Shown here one piece after another: positions 1-9,302 of a stretch of 64,000 bases of DNA (position 1 is the first letter of the stretch; the number at the start of each line of letters is the position of its first letter). The stretch spans positions 107,372 through 171,371 of the forward strand of contig CALUPB010000006.1 in assembly GCA_944322585.1 (NCBI GenBank), in the 5' to 3' direction. The position numbers and the translations under genes are program-made. Below the pieces are notes generated by a model. The model had not been told where the DNA came from, made no database searches, and saw only the letters and a program-made list of their open reading frames with translations. Source of the stretch: an uncultured Bacteroidales bacterium. Its GTDB lineage: Bacteria > Bacteroidota > Bacteroidia > Bacteroidales > UBA932.

Positions 1-1456
1 CGAAAAGATGGCATCCGAGTATCTGCCCGTCGCGGAAACGGGGTCCGTCTGTCCTTTCTGTCCTTGGACTGCCATCGCTTTCGGTCACAACTGTCTTATC
101 CGGAACATCCGCAGGACAGACCGCCACAACGGTTTTGACAAATCCGTCCGTCTGCCCCATTGCTACCGCCTTGCCGTTTGCCCGGAAGAATGACTTCACA
201 GCCTTGCAGGCAATCCCCCTTTCACGGCATTCATCCTCTGTAAGCCCTACTGAAGCTGCTTCAGGCATGGTAAATACGGCCGACGGCACCAATGACAGGT
301 CGATACGGTCGCTTTGTCCGCAGATATGGTTCAATGCCCTGAGTCCCTGAGAGACAGCAGCATGGGCAAGCATAACCTTCCCTGTCACGTCCCCGATGGC
401 ATAGACTGTCGGACAGGAAGTCTGCATGTTGTCATCGACGGATATGCCTTTGGCGCTGTACTTCACTCCGGCATTGTCCAGACCAAGACCTTCCACGTTC
501 GGACAGCGGCCTACCGCTACAAGCACCTTCTCAGCCGTAACTGCAAGTATTTTCCCCTTGCATTCATACTCTACCCTGTATCCAGGCTCCCCTCCGTCCC
601 TTCCGGATACTCCTGCATTTGCATCTGTATCCTCTGCGACTGTGCCCCGTACATGTGATATGGACTTGACAGCCGCTGAAACAATGATTTCGATTCCACG
701 TTTCGACAGACTCTGTTTCAGACGCTTTGCAAGGTCGCTGTCGGATCTCGGCAGTATCTGTCCGCAATATTCAATGACTGTCACCCTGCTGCCGAAACTG
801 TTGAATACGGAGGCAAACTCCAGCCCTATGACCCCGGCTCCTATTATACACAGAGTTCCAGGGACATGGTCTGTTTCCAGCATTTCCCGTGAAGTCATCA
901 GTCCCGGCAAATCGCCCCCGGGTATCCGTAGAGGCGAGGCATGGGAACCCGAAGCCACTATGATGCGGTCTGCCGTATATTCCATTGCAGGAGAATACAC
1001 CGTTACGGAATGTGCATCCTTCAGGACGGCCCTGCCGTGTATCAAGGTTATCAGCCTGTTGTCCAGCAAGGTCATCACTCCGGAACGCAGCTGTTCCACC
1101 ACCTGCGATTTCCGCTGTCTCACCTTTCCGAAATCTATCGGAATCCTCCGGACGGAAGCGCCGGAGCCTTCCCGGGCCGCACTCTCCGCATTGTCGCATG
1201 CGCATTCCTTGTCCACTGCCATGTCCGCATGTCCTGCCAAAGGATCCGTGAAACATATCCCGAAATCCTCTGCCGCTCTGACCTCTTCCAGGACCTCCGC
1301 GCTGCGGCACAATACCTTGGTCGGGATACAGCCTTCGTTAAGGCATGTTCCCCCGACATTGCCTGCTTCTATCAGAATGACCTCGATGCCACGTCTTGCA
1401 GCCTCTATGGCAGTCTCATAACCGCCCGGTCCCGCACCGATTATAATTATCTTCAT
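1..1456 (-). CDS. lpdA: Dihydrolipoyl dehydrogenase (E3/L-protein), 3' end off the window
   Basis: FAD/NAD flavoprotein that reoxidises the dihydrolipoyl arm of GcvH (and perhaps of other 2-oxoacid complexes) with NAD+. The start ATG at 1456 gives [15 protein letters not shown] (FAD-binding GxGxxG), then [13 protein letters not shown] with the redox cysteines C38 and C43. A second [10 protein letters not shown] nucleotide-binding motif lies mid-protein, and an ILGCHLF stretch from the C-terminal dimerisation domain sits at the left edge. About 485 codons are present without a stop, already longer than the usual 450-475. The extra length comes from hydrophilic inserts, one near residues 75-100 and one just before the ILGCHLF motif (coordinates about 25-110). 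The start overlaps the end of gcvPB by 41 bp, so the two are translationally coupled in the glycine cleavage operon. Confidence 0.93.
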   Translation of the reverse strand, partial: MKIIIIGAGPGGYETAIEAARRGIEVILIEAGNVGGTCLNEGCIPTKVLCRSAEVLEEVRAAEDFGICFTDPLAGHADMAVDKECACDNAESAAREGSGASVRRIPIDFGKVRQRKSQVVEQLRSGVMTLLDNRLITLIHGRAVLKDAHSVTVYSPAMEYTADRIIVASGSHASPLRIPGGDLPGLMTSREMLETDHVPGTLCIIGAGVIGLEFASVFNSFGSRVTVIEYCGQILPRSDSDLAKRLKQSLSKRGIEIIVSAAVKSISHVRGTVAEDTDANAGVSGRDGGEPGYRVEYECKGKILAVTAEKVLVAVGRCPNVEGLGLDNAGVKYSAKGISVDDNMQTSCPTVYAIGDVTGKVMLAHAAVSQGLRALNHICGQSDRIDLSLVPSAVFTMPEAASVGLTEDECRERGIACKAVKSFFRANGKAVAMGQTDGFVKTVVAVCPADVPDKTVVTESDGSPRTERTDGPRFRDGQILGCHLF

Positions 1457-2888
1457 TAAAACGATTGTCTGTAAATTTCAATACAGGATGCCGCGCAGCC
1501 TCGGTCTCGTCAGGGCGGCGCACCGGAGTATTGTGAGGGGCGGATTTGACCATGTCAGGATCCTCCACAGCCTCCCGGGCTATTTTCCTCATTACGCCGA
1601 TGAATGCATCCAAAGTCTCCAAGCTCTCCGTTTCCGTCGGTTCGATCATTATCGACTGGTGGAAAAGCAGAGGGAAATAGACGGTAGGCGCATGGAAACC
1701 GTAATCCAGAAGCCTTTTTGCGACATCAAGAGTGGTCACTCCGGTACTCCGGTCTTCAAGGCCGTCGAATACGAACTCATGCTTGCATACCCTGTCGACA
1801 GGCAGCCTGTAGCAGTCTTTCAGGCTCTCCTTGATATAGTTGGCATTCAGTGCGGCAAGCGGCCCGGCCATCCTGATATTCTGTCTGCCAAGCATCAGGA
1901 TATAGGCATATGCCTTCATTAGCACCCCGAAATTTCCCGCAAAACCGGAAATCCTGCCCGCATTCTCCTCAGGCTCCTCACCGTCGGTCCGCGGCAGAGG
2001 CAGATACGGCTTCAGCCTTTCCGCAACTCCCACCGGACCTGCTCCCGGACCCCCGCCTCCATGTGGAGTGGAGAATGTCTTGTGCAGGTTGAGATGCATT
2101 ATATCGAATCCCATGTCTCCGGGACGCGCCACCCCGAGCAGAGGGTTCATATTGGCTCCGTCATAATAGAGCAGCCCTCCGCAGCCGTGCACAAGTCCGG
2201 CAATTTCCTCTATCCGGGTCTCGAACAGGCCGAGAGTATTGGGATTCGTCATCATTATTCCGGCTACGGTATCATCGAGAAGAGTCTTCAGATGTCCGAC
2301 ATCTATCGTCCCGTCCGGAAGGGATTTCACCTGCACCGTTTCCAGCCCGCATACGGCAGCGCTTGCAGGATTGGTCCCGTGGGCACTGTCCGGAACGATG
2401 ACCCTTGTCCTCCCGAGGTCTCCCCTGCAGATATGGTAACGCCTCATTATCATGAGTCCCGTAAGCTCTCCGTGTGCTCCTGCAAAAGGATTGAGGGTGA
2501 ATGCCGCCATTCCTGTGATGGCCGAAAGTGCGGATGAAAGATCCCGGTACAGTTTTATCACACCCGGGACGGTGGAACGCGGCTGAAGAGGATGGATATC
2601 CTGGAATCCGGCCATACCCGCAATCTCCTCGTTTATCTTGGGATTGTATTTCATCGTACAGCTGCCGAGAGGATAGAACCCGGTATCGACCCCGAAGTTC
2701 ATGTCGGACAGATTGGTATAATGACGCACCGTATCCGGTTCGCTGACCTCCGGCAAAGCCGGCATCGACGCCCTTTTCAACCCGTCCGGTATGGAAACCG
2801 TACTTTCCGCCCAGTCCGTATCCGGGAGGGAGTACCCCTGCCGTCCTTTCCGGGACAGTTCGAAAATCAGTTTATCGTAATATTTCAT
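1416..2888 (-). CDS. gcvPB: Glycine decarboxylase subunit 2 (P-protein, PLP-carrying half)
   Basis: The catalytic PLP half of a two-subunit P-protein. It decarboxylates glycine and passes the aminomethyl group to the lipoyl arm of GcvH. At 490 aa it matches GcvPB length. The PLP lysine sits in [18 protein letters not shown], and the [22 protein letters not shown] stretch near the N-terminus is typical of the subunit. The ATG lies one base after the stop of gcvPA, and the 3' end overlaps the lpd start by 41 bp. The order gcvT-gcvH-gcvPA-gcvPB-lpd leaves little doubt about the role. Confidence 0.97.
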   Translation of the reverse strand: MKYYDKLIFELSRKGRQGYSLPDTDWAESTVSIPDGLKRASMPALPEVSEPDTVRHYTNLSDMNFGVDTGFYPLGSCTMKYNPKINEEIAGMAGFQDIHPLQPRSTVPGVIKLYRDLSSALSAITGMAAFTLNPFAGAHGELTGLMIMRRYHICRGDLGRTRVIVPDSAHGTNPASAAVCGLETVQVKSLPDGTIDVGHLKTLLDDTVAGIMMTNPNTLGLFETRIEEIAGLVHGCGGLLYYDGANMNPLLGVARPGDMGFDIMHLNLHKTFSTPHGGGGPGAGPVGVAERLKPYLPLPRTDGEEPEENAGRISGFAGNFGVLMKAYAYILMLGRQNIRMAGPLAALNANYIKESLKDCYRLPVDRVCKHEFVFDGLEDRSTGVTTLDVAKRLLDYGFHAPTVYFPLLFHQSIMIEPTETESLETLDAFIGVMRKIAREAVEDPDMVKSAPHNTPVRRPDETEAARHPVLKFTDNRFNEDNYNRCGTGRL

Positions 2889-2889
2889 T

Positions 2890-4215
2890 TCATCCGATTT
2901 TATCTATGACATCCACCATGGCATCGATTTCCGCTTTTGTCCTTCGCTCCGTGACACAGAAGGAAACATATCCTTCTTCCGTCCGCAAGGCTCCGAAAAA
3001 TCCGGCATCGAGCAGAGACTGCTGCAGCACGTCCGTATCAAGGGTCGTCCCAAGTACGAATTCCTTGAGAAAAGATCTGTCGAAGACATCCGAGAATTTG
3101 CCTGTAGCGAGCAGTCTGTCATGCAGATAATGAGCGCCTCCGTATGACAGGTCATTGACCTTCTTCAACCCGTCAGGCCCCATGAGAGACAGATATACAG
3201 TGACGAAAAGAGCCATCAGGGACTGGTTGGAGCAGATGTTGCTTGTGGCTTTCTCCCTGCGGATATGCTGCTCACGCGCCTGAAGCGTCAACACGAAAGA
3301 ACGTCTGCCGTCCATATCCGTGGTGGCTCCGACGATCCTTCCCGGAAGTTTGCGCATCAGGTTCTGCCGGCAGGCAAGAAAGCCTGCGTAAGGACCTCCG
3401 AAACAGAGCGGGATCCCGAGTGTCTGTCCGTCTCCGCAGGCGATGTCGGCCCCCCACTCACCCGGTGTCTTCAGAACGGCAAGGGAAGACGGATCGCTGT
3501 AGACGGCAAGCAGGGCACCTGATGAATGCACAGCATCGGCAAAACCGGTCAGATCTTCTATGATTCCGTATCTGTTGATGCCTGGAACAAGCACTCCGGC
3601 AACATCCCCTTCCGCCAGCAATGCATCGAGAGACGACAGGGATGTATTTCCGCCGGCCTGACCGACCACATCGAGCCGTATCCCGTGATACGAAGCGTAA
3701 GTCTTCACGACATCGAGCACCTGCGGCAGCAGAGTAGAAGAAACGAGTATCCGCCTGCGTTTCTTCGATGAAGCCACGCTCATCAGCATGGCCTCCGCGG
3801 CAGAAGTCGGTCCGTCATACATTGATGCATTGGCACAGTCCATGCCGGTCAGTTCACAGATCATGCTCTGGAACTCGAAGATATAACGCAGGGTTCCCTG
3901 GGATATTTCAGCCTGATAAGGCGTATATGCCGTCAGGAACTCTGATCGGGATACGATATACTTCACTGCAGACGGAGTATAATGGTCATATGCCCCCGCA
4001 CCGCAGAATACCGTAAGTTTCGTATTCGATCTGTCCAATGCCTCGAAATAGCGCCGTACTTCCATCTCGGACATGGCGTCCGGGAGGTCATACTCTCCCT
4101 TGAACCGGAGGCTGTCCGGAATATCGGAATACAGCTCCTCCAGGGAAGAGACTCCGGCACGTTCAAGCATCACGGCAATATCGTCCGGAGTATGGGGAAA
4201 ATATGCAAAAGACAT
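2890..4215 (-). CDS. gcvPA: Glycine decarboxylase subunit 1 (P-protein, non-PLP half)
   Basis: Partner subunit of GcvPB in the split P-protein of the glycine cleavage system. It is 441 aa, the normal length for GcvPA. The N-terminal [12 protein letters not shown], the central [15 protein letters not shown] and the [13 protein letters not shown] stretch are hallmarks of this subunit. The start ATG is 3 bases below the gcvH stop and the stop is 1 base from the gcvPB start, so all three are made from one mRNA with coupled translation. Confidence 0.97.
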   Translation of the reverse strand: MSFAYFPHTPDDIAVMLERAGVSSLEELYSDIPDSLRFKGEYDLPDAMSEMEVRRYFEALDRSNTKLTVFCGAGAYDHYTPSAVKYIVSRSEFLTAYTPYQAEISQGTLRYIFEFQSMICELTGMDCANASMYDGPTSAAEAMLMSVASSKKRRRILVSSTLLPQVLDVVKTYASYHGIRLDVVGQAGGNTSLSSLDALLAEGDVAGVLVPGINRYGIIEDLTGFADAVHSSGALLAVYSDPSSLAVLKTPGEWGADIACGDGQTLGIPLCFGGPYAGFLACRQNLMRKLPGRIVGATTDMDGRRSFVLTLQAREQHIRREKATSNICSNQSLMALFVTVYLSLMGPDGLKKVNDLSYGGAHYLHDRLLATGKFSDVFDRSFLKEFVLGTTLDTDVLQQSLLDAGFFGALRTEEGYVSFCVTERRTKAEIDAMVDVIDKIG

Positions 4216-4217
4216 GG

Positions 4218-4601
4218 CTATTCCTTTTCACAGAACGCAATATACGCAGCCTCGTCCATAAGTCCGTCTATTTCGGAAGGATCGGACATCTCCACCTTTA
4301 TTATCCAGTTGGCATAAGGGTCTACATTGAGCCTTTCAGGGGCATCTTCGAGTTCAGAATTGATTTCCAGCACCTTGCCGGTCACCGGAGAATAAAGGTC
4401 GTTTGCCGCCTTCACGCTCTCCACTGCACCGAATTCCTCGCCCGCCGTGACTTCGTCATCGACTTCAGGCATATCTACATACGACAGATTGCCGAGCGCA
4501 TGCTGTGCAAAATCCGTTATACCGATTATGGCAATATTGCCTTCTGTCCGTACCCATTCATGCGACTCGCTGTAATGGAGTCCCGCTAATGTCCTGTTCA
4601 T
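4218..4601 (-). CDS. gcvH: Glycine cleavage system H protein (lipoyl carrier)
   Basis: Small lipoyl-carrier protein shuttling the methylamine intermediate between the P, T and L proteins. It is 127 aa, normal for the family. The lipoylated lysine is K64 in FGAVESVKAANDLYSP, and the N-terminus has the usual SESHEWVR stretch. It lies 73 bp downstream of gcvT and 2 bp upstream of gcvPA. The lipoate ligase at the head of the operon is the likely enzyme that loads this lysine. Confidence 0.97.
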   Translation of the reverse strand: MNRTLAGLHYSESHEWVRTEGNIAIIGITDFAQHALGNLSYVDMPEVDDEVTAGEEFGAVESVKAANDLYSPVTGKVLEINSELEDAPERLNVDPYANWIIKVEMSDPSEIDGLMDEAAYIAFCEKE

Positions 4602-4674
4602 CGTGTTATCAGTTTTAATGGTTGGTCATCTGCAAATACCGTATGCATCAGACGGGAACCCGTCATTTGCCGCA

Positions 4675-5802
4675 TCAGGAGAAAGACGTCTGTTTTCTGT
4701 AGCGGGGCTGATAGAACCTTTTCCCGCAGACCGTTCCCGGAAATACCTTTTTCCTTATATGGATGCCGACTCTCGTGCCCTGCACGGCAAAAGGTGTTTC
4801 CAGCAAGGCCATACAGATACTTTTATCCAAAGTGATCGAATGATATCCGGTGGTCACTATGCCCGCAGCCCCGCCGTCAGCCTCGACCTGATATCCGGCC
4901 CTTGCCACCGCCCTGTCATCAAGCTCTATCCCGACAAGTCTACGGGACAGCCCTGCCGCCTTCTGTGCCATAAGGGCAGACCTGCCGATGAAATCAGGCT
5001 TGTCCATCCGGACAAACATTCCCAGTCCTGCTTCGAGCGGGGTGATATCTTCGGCCAGTTCGTGCCCATAGAGAGGCAGTCCCGCTTCAAAACGTAGGGT
5101 ATCCCTGCTTCCGAGCCCGCATGGTACAACTCCTGCCTCATACAGGGTATCCCACATGTCCGCCGTATCATCCTCACTGGAATATAGTTCGAACCCGTCT
5201 TCGCCTGTATATCCTGTCCGGCTGACTATCAACCGTCTGCCATTCCATTTCATTTCACAATAATTATAGAACGGAAGGGAGGCCGCCGCATCGAGGCGGA
5301 GAATGTCAGTCACTGCTTTTACGGCAGAAGGCCCCTGAATGGCAATCTGCCCCCATTTATGCGATTCATTTCTTGTTTCAACCTGAAAGCCTCTCTCTTC
5401 GGACAGGAGCCACCCGAAATCCTTGGCGATATTGGCAGCATTGACTACCAGCAGGTAACGGTTCGGGCTGAATTCCTTGTATACAAGAAGGTCATCCACC
5501 ACTCCTCCCTGCGGATTCAGCAGCATTCCGTAAAGGATCTTTCCGTCCGGCATCTCGGACACATCATTGCTGAAGACATGATTGATGAACTTTTCCGCAT
5601 CAGGACCGCTGACGGATATCTCCCCCATATGCGACACATCGAACATGCCGGCCGCCGTCCGCACGGCGTTATGCTCGTCTGTTATGGATGTATACCTGAT
5701 GGGCATGTCATACCCTGCAAAAGGCTCCATCTGTGCCCCATGGGCAATATGCCACTCATGAAGGCATGTTTTCAAGAGATTGTCTTCCATGTTATCGATC
5801 AT
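4675..5802 (-). CDS. gcvT: Aminomethyltransferase (glycine cleavage T protein)
   Basis: Folate-dependent T protein. It releases ammonia from the GcvH-bound aminomethyl group and forms 5,10-methylene-tetrahydrofolate. The 375-aa protein shows [10 protein letters not shown] near the N-terminus, [10 protein letters not shown], a WGQIAIQGP segment and [14 protein letters not shown], all characteristic of GcvT. ATG at 5802 is used because it lies 15 bp after the lplA stop; a second in-frame ATG at 5790 is also possible. The C-terminal barrel domain is complete. Confidence 0.96.
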   Translation of the reverse strand: MIDNMEDNLLKTCLHEWHIAHGAQMEPFAGYDMPIRYTSITDEHNAVRTAAGMFDVSHMGEISVSGPDAEKFINHVFSNDVSEMPDGKILYGMLLNPQGGVVDDLLVYKEFSPNRYLLVVNAANIAKDFGWLLSEERGFQVETRNESHKWGQIAIQGPSAVKAVTDILRLDAAASLPFYNYCEMKWNGRRLIVSRTGYTGEDGFELYSSEDDTADMWDTLYEAGVVPCGLGSRDTLRFEAGLPLYGHELAEDITPLEAGLGMFVRMDKPDFIGRSALMAQKAAGLSRRLVGIELDDRAVARAGYQVEADGGAAGIVTTGYHSITLDKSICMALLETPFAVQGTRVGIHIRKKVFPGTVCGKRFYQPRYRKQTSFS

Positions 5803-5817
5803 GTGGTCTGTCAGTCT

Positions 5818-6600
5818 TCAAATCCTGCTGTCCGGCCGCTGTCCGGACGGTCGGGAGGAATGCCTCCCGTTCTCTATAAAATCCCTGTCAAGGTATCTCC
5901 CGGAGATAATCCCGATACGTGACATCGCCTGCTCAGGAAGCGGCAGAACGGTATCGCACAGATATCCGGCAAGCCATGACATCAGAGAGGACATGTCTGC
6001 AACACCCTCCCGTGCAGCCTTTTCACCGAGCATCGGTCTGATATTCGCCACCCTCTGCCGTACAGACGCCACCCCATGCTTCTCGAGTTTCTCCGCTGAT
6101 GGCGTTATCGCCGACAGCATGGCGTCAAGATCGGAATCATAGAGCAGTGTGCCATGTACTATGCTTTTCCCTGCCACCGTATAGAAGGCATTGCCGGAAA
6201 TCTTCCTGCCGTATGCGACAATATCGTTATTTCCGGACGGTTCCGCCTCCACTCCAAGCCTGCGCAACGCCCCGGTCATCATGGACAGATACTTTGCAAA
6301 TGCACTCCGTACATCCACACCGGGAGAAATATAAGACACCATCAGATTGCCGGAATCGGCATAGACACATCCTCCACCGCTTCTGCGCCTGAACACCTGC
6401 ACCCCATGCTCCATGCACCACGACAGGTTGACCTCCGCCGACATCTGCTGGTTGCGTCCGAATATGACAGCAGGCCGTACTTTCCAGAAGAACACGGCTT
6501 CATCCGCACTGTCCGTTCCGGCCACATATTCTTCTGCAGCCAGATAGAAGCCGGGAGTCCGTTCGGATTCCGTTCCGGTGGGAAATACAATCTGCGTCAT
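5818..6600 (-). CDS. lplA: Lipoate--protein ligase A family
   Basis: Attaches lipoate, through a lipoyl-AMP intermediate, to the lysine of GcvH and related carriers. The 260-aa protein has the family signatures RRRSGGGCVYADSGN (adenylate/lipoate pocket), GRKISGNA with the catalytic lysine, and a downstream VHGTLLYD. It is the first gene of the glycine cleavage operon, 15 bp ahead of gcvT, so its main client is inferred to be GcvH. It lacks the long C-terminal accessory domain of E. coli LplA, as do many small LplA proteins. Octanoyl transfer cannot be excluded, but the ligase-type motifs and context favour lipoate scavenging. Confidence 0.92.
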   Translation of the reverse strand: MTQIVFPTGTESERTPGFYLAAEEYVAGTDSADEAVFFWKVRPAVIFGRNQQMSAEVNLSWCMEHGVQVFRRRSGGGCVYADSGNLMVSYISPGVDVRSAFAKYLSMMTGALRRLGVEAEPSGNNDIVAYGRKISGNAFYTVAGKSIVHGTLLYDSDLDAMLSAITPSAEKLEKHGVASVRQRVANIRPMLGEKAAREGVADMSSLMSWLAGYLCDTVLPLPEQAMSRIGIISGRYLDRDFIENGRHSSRPSGQRPDSRI

Positions 6601-6684
6601 CTTTCAAAATTCTTTCAAATTTAAGAAACTGTTTTGAATTTAAAAGATGAAATCAAGATTTTTTATGAAATCGGAAGATTGACG

Positions 6685-7368
6685 TCAATAGACTCTCGGG
6701 CCGAAAATCATGGTTCCTATCCGCACCATCGTGGAGCCGTATTCCAGGGCAATCCTGTAATCCTCCGACATTCCGACCGACAGTTCCGTAAAATCCTTCA
6801 ATCTGCCGGCCACGGCCAGGAACAAATCCCGGATCCTGCCGAAATCCCCTCTGACGACAGCTTCATCATCCGTAAAGGTTGCCATTCCCATCAGCCCCCT
6901 GAACTTCACATTGGGAAAAGACCTTTCTCCGGATAGAATCCGCTTCACCTCATCCCCGGAAAAGCCCTGTTTCGTCTGCTCCGCAGCGATATGACACTCA
7001 AGCAGGACATCCGTGACCCGTCCGTTCTCCCTTCCCCACCTGTCGATTGCCTCAAGCAGATGCAGGGAATCCACAGACTGCACCATGGCGACATAAGGGA
7101 GCACCAACTTCAGTTTGTTCGTCTGGAGATGACCGATAAAATGCCATATGATATCAGAATATGCCGGTGTCCCGTCGGCACCTGTCACAGCAGCGAGTTC
7201 CTTCACCTTGGCATACAATTCCTGGGGCCTGCTTTCAGCGAAGATCCTTTGTCCGGCTGCATAGGCCTCCCTGACAGCGTCGGCAGGATGGAATTTGGAA
7301 ACTGCCACCAGTTCAACACCTGATGGCAGCTCTTCCTTCAATTTCAATATGGTCTCTCTGATAGACAT
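6685..7368 (-). CDS. yggS: YggS family pyridoxal phosphate homeostasis protein
   Basis: PLP-binding alanine-racemase-fold protein involved in vitamin B6 and amino acid homeostasis; it has no known catalytic reaction. It is 227 aa, standard length. The PLP lysine is in LVAVSKFHPADAV, followed by FAESRPQEL, WHFIGHLQTNK and the C-terminal LSVGMSEDY...RIGTMIFG. It sits 84 bp upstream of lplA on the same strand and 31 bp downstream of yidC, so it may be cotranscribed with yidC. The glycine cleavage operon downstream is rich in PLP enzymes, which may be coincidental. Confidence 0.94.
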   Translation of the reverse strand: MSIRETILKLKEELPSGVELVAVSKFHPADAVREAYAAGQRIFAESRPQELYAKVKELAAVTGADGTPAYSDIIWHFIGHLQTNKLKLVLPYVAMVQSVDSLHLLEAIDRWGRENGRVTDVLLECHIAAEQTKQGFSGDEVKRILSGERSFPNVKFRGLMGMATFTDDEAVVRGDFGRIRDLFLAVAGRLKDFTELSVGMSEDYRIALEYGSTMVRIGTMIFGPRVY

Positions 7369-7399
7369 AATCGGTACATTTCTCCGCTTCCGGCATACT

Positions 7400-9289
7400 C
7401 TACCGCCTGCGTCGCTGCTGCTCCTTCAATGCCTTCTCTTGCATCTTCTGGGCCTCTTCAAGCCGCTGCTGCCATTTGCTCTTCGGCAGAGGTTTGCCCT
7501 CGGTTGCAGCCAGCTGGGCATGTATCTTCTTCTCGTCCACTACAAACCTCCTTATGAACCATGTCTGGAACATGGTGATCAGATTGGACAGCAGATAGTA
7601 GTAGCTCAGTCCGCTGGAAAGGTTGTTACAGATGAAAAGCATCATCACAGGCATCAGCCATACGCTCATGAACTTCATTCCCGCCATATTCGGGTCATTG
7701 GACATCTGGCTTGACGTCATCTTGGAATAAACGAACATCGATATGGCCATCAGCAGTGCGAACAGGGACACATGATCCCCGTAAAGAGGTATCCTGAACG
7801 GCAGGTCGAGAATGGAATCGTACGCACTGAGATCATCGGCCCAAAGGAAACTCTGCTGGCGGAGTTCTATCGATGCCGGGAAGAAACGGAACATGGCGAA
7901 GAGTATCGGGAACTGCAGCAACATCGGAAGACATCCTCCCATCGGGTTGATACCGGCTCTCTTGTACAGGTTCATCATCGCCTGGGATTTCTTCATGGCA
8001 TCCTCCTGTCTCGGATATTTCTCGTTGAGCTTGTCTATCTCGGGACGGATGACATTCATCTTCGCCGATGACATGTAGGACTTGATCGTCAGAGGTGAAA
8101 CCACTAATTTTATCAGAAGTGTCATCAGAAGGATGATGATACCGTAGTTGCCGATGAAACGGCCGAAGAAATCGAAGCACGGGATTATTGCAATCCTGCT
8201 GATCCATCCGACAAGCCATCCTCCCAAAGGAATGATCTTCTCGTATTTCTGGTCATAGCTCTTGAGCGTCTTGAAGTCATTCGGGCCGAAATAGAACTCG
8301 AACGGCACTGTCACTCTTGAAGAATTGATATCCAGTTCACTGCGCATCCTTGCCGAACATGCCATAAGATCCCTCTGCGGATCGTCTTCCTCGAAGAACT
8401 TCACCCGAAGGTCGGTGGATGCGAAATCCTCCTTTGCCCTCATTATGGCCGAAAAGAACTGCTGCTGGAAGGCGAACCAGCTCACCCTTGCATCAAGCCT
8501 CTTGTCTCCGTCCCTGCCTCTTCCGATATCGTGTACCTTCTTGTCGTCCGGGAAGCGGTAATCCACTTTCGAATACTGGACCTCGTTGTTGTATCCCTTC
8601 TCAAGCCGCGGGATGACGACATTCCAGTCGATATCGAACATGGATACATTTCTCGGGATGACTGCTTCCATATCCACGAAAGACAGTTCGTTCTGTACCA
8701 TGTAGCTTCCGGGAGCAAGCGAATATTTCTGTTCTATGTATCCGCCTCCGGCAAACGGGAGCCGCATGACAAGGGTCGAATCGGTACTTTCCGCAACATC
8801 GAAGACGAAATTTTTCGTATTGATGCTTTCTCCCGCATAGACAGTGATCCCGTATTCACTCATCTCCGGACGTATAAGATACAGGGCCGTACTGTCATAG
8901 GTCATATAATCCCGTATCATGACCGAATACGGCTGTGCACCCTTTGTGGAATACGTCACTTCTATCCTGTCGTTCGAAAGGGTGTGGAGGGTCTCCTCGG
9001 CACTGCTGGCGACATTCAGTGATGAATCCTTATATATCGGACGTTGCCGGACGGCATGTCCGGGGGCAACGGCACTGACGGCTCCCGCGGAATCCTTTGC
9101 ATAAAGTTCCGGATGCTCCGCCCTGTATATGGAATCAGCCCGCATCTGCTCCTTCATCTGAACCATCGCCAGCGAATCCGCCCGGGCCCGTATCTCTGTC
9201 TGTTTTCTGTACTGTCTTGACTGATACCAGGAAAATCCGAAAAGGATAACCCCTATCAGTATGAAACCGATTACCGTGTTCTTATTCAT
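7400..9289 (-). CDS. yidC: Membrane protein insertase YidC
   Basis: Inner-membrane insertase helping proteins enter the membrane alone or with SecYEG. It is 629 aa, the normal long Gram-negative form: an N-terminal membrane helix (NKNTVIGFILIGVILFGFSW), a large periplasmic beta-rich domain (about residues 80-350) and a C-terminal 60KD_IMP core with several membrane helices (for example FIGNYGIIILLMTLLIKLVV). It ends in a basic tail (EQQRRRR) typical of Bacteroidota. It lies 13 bp downstream of the DUF349 gene, suggesting one transcript. Confidence 0.97.
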   Translation of the reverse strand: MNKNTVIGFILIGVILFGFSWYQSRQYRKQTEIRARADSLAMVQMKEQMRADSIYRAEHPELYAKDSAGAVSAVAPGHAVRQRPIYKDSSLNVASSAEETLHTLSNDRIEVTYSTKGAQPYSVMIRDYMTYDSTALYLIRPEMSEYGITVYAGESINTKNFVFDVAESTDSTLVMRLPFAGGGYIEQKYSLAPGSYMVQNELSFVDMEAVIPRNVSMFDIDWNVVIPRLEKGYNNEVQYSKVDYRFPDDKKVHDIGRGRDGDKRLDARVSWFAFQQQFFSAIMRAKEDFASTDLRVKFFEEDDPQRDLMACSARMRSELDINSSRVTVPFEFYFGPNDFKTLKSYDQKYEKIIPLGGWLVGWISRIAIIPCFDFFGRFIGNYGIIILLMTLLIKLVVSPLTIKSYMSSAKMNVIRPEIDKLNEKYPRQEDAMKKSQAMMNLYKRAGINPMGGCLPMLLQFPILFAMFRFFPASIELRQQSFLWADDLSAYDSILDLPFRIPLYGDHVSLFALLMAISMFVYSKMTSSQMSNDPNMAGMKFMSVWLMPVMMLFICNNLSSGLSYYYLLSNLITMFQTWFIRRFVVDEKKIHAQLAATEGKPLPKSKWQQRLEEAQKMQEKALKEQQRRRR

Positions 9290-9302
9290 CTCTTACCTTC
9301 TG

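Noticed and set aside
426-1421. Plus-strand 331-codon ORF
   Set aside because: It is antisense to lpdA, whose FAD and redox motifs are unambiguous on the minus strand; the plus translation shows no family pattern.
6616-6623. TAAATTTG -7 box upstream of lplA
   Set aside because: It matches the consensus, but the start would fall about 8 bases from the ATG and no -33 element is at 19-21 bases, so it was not listed as a promoter.
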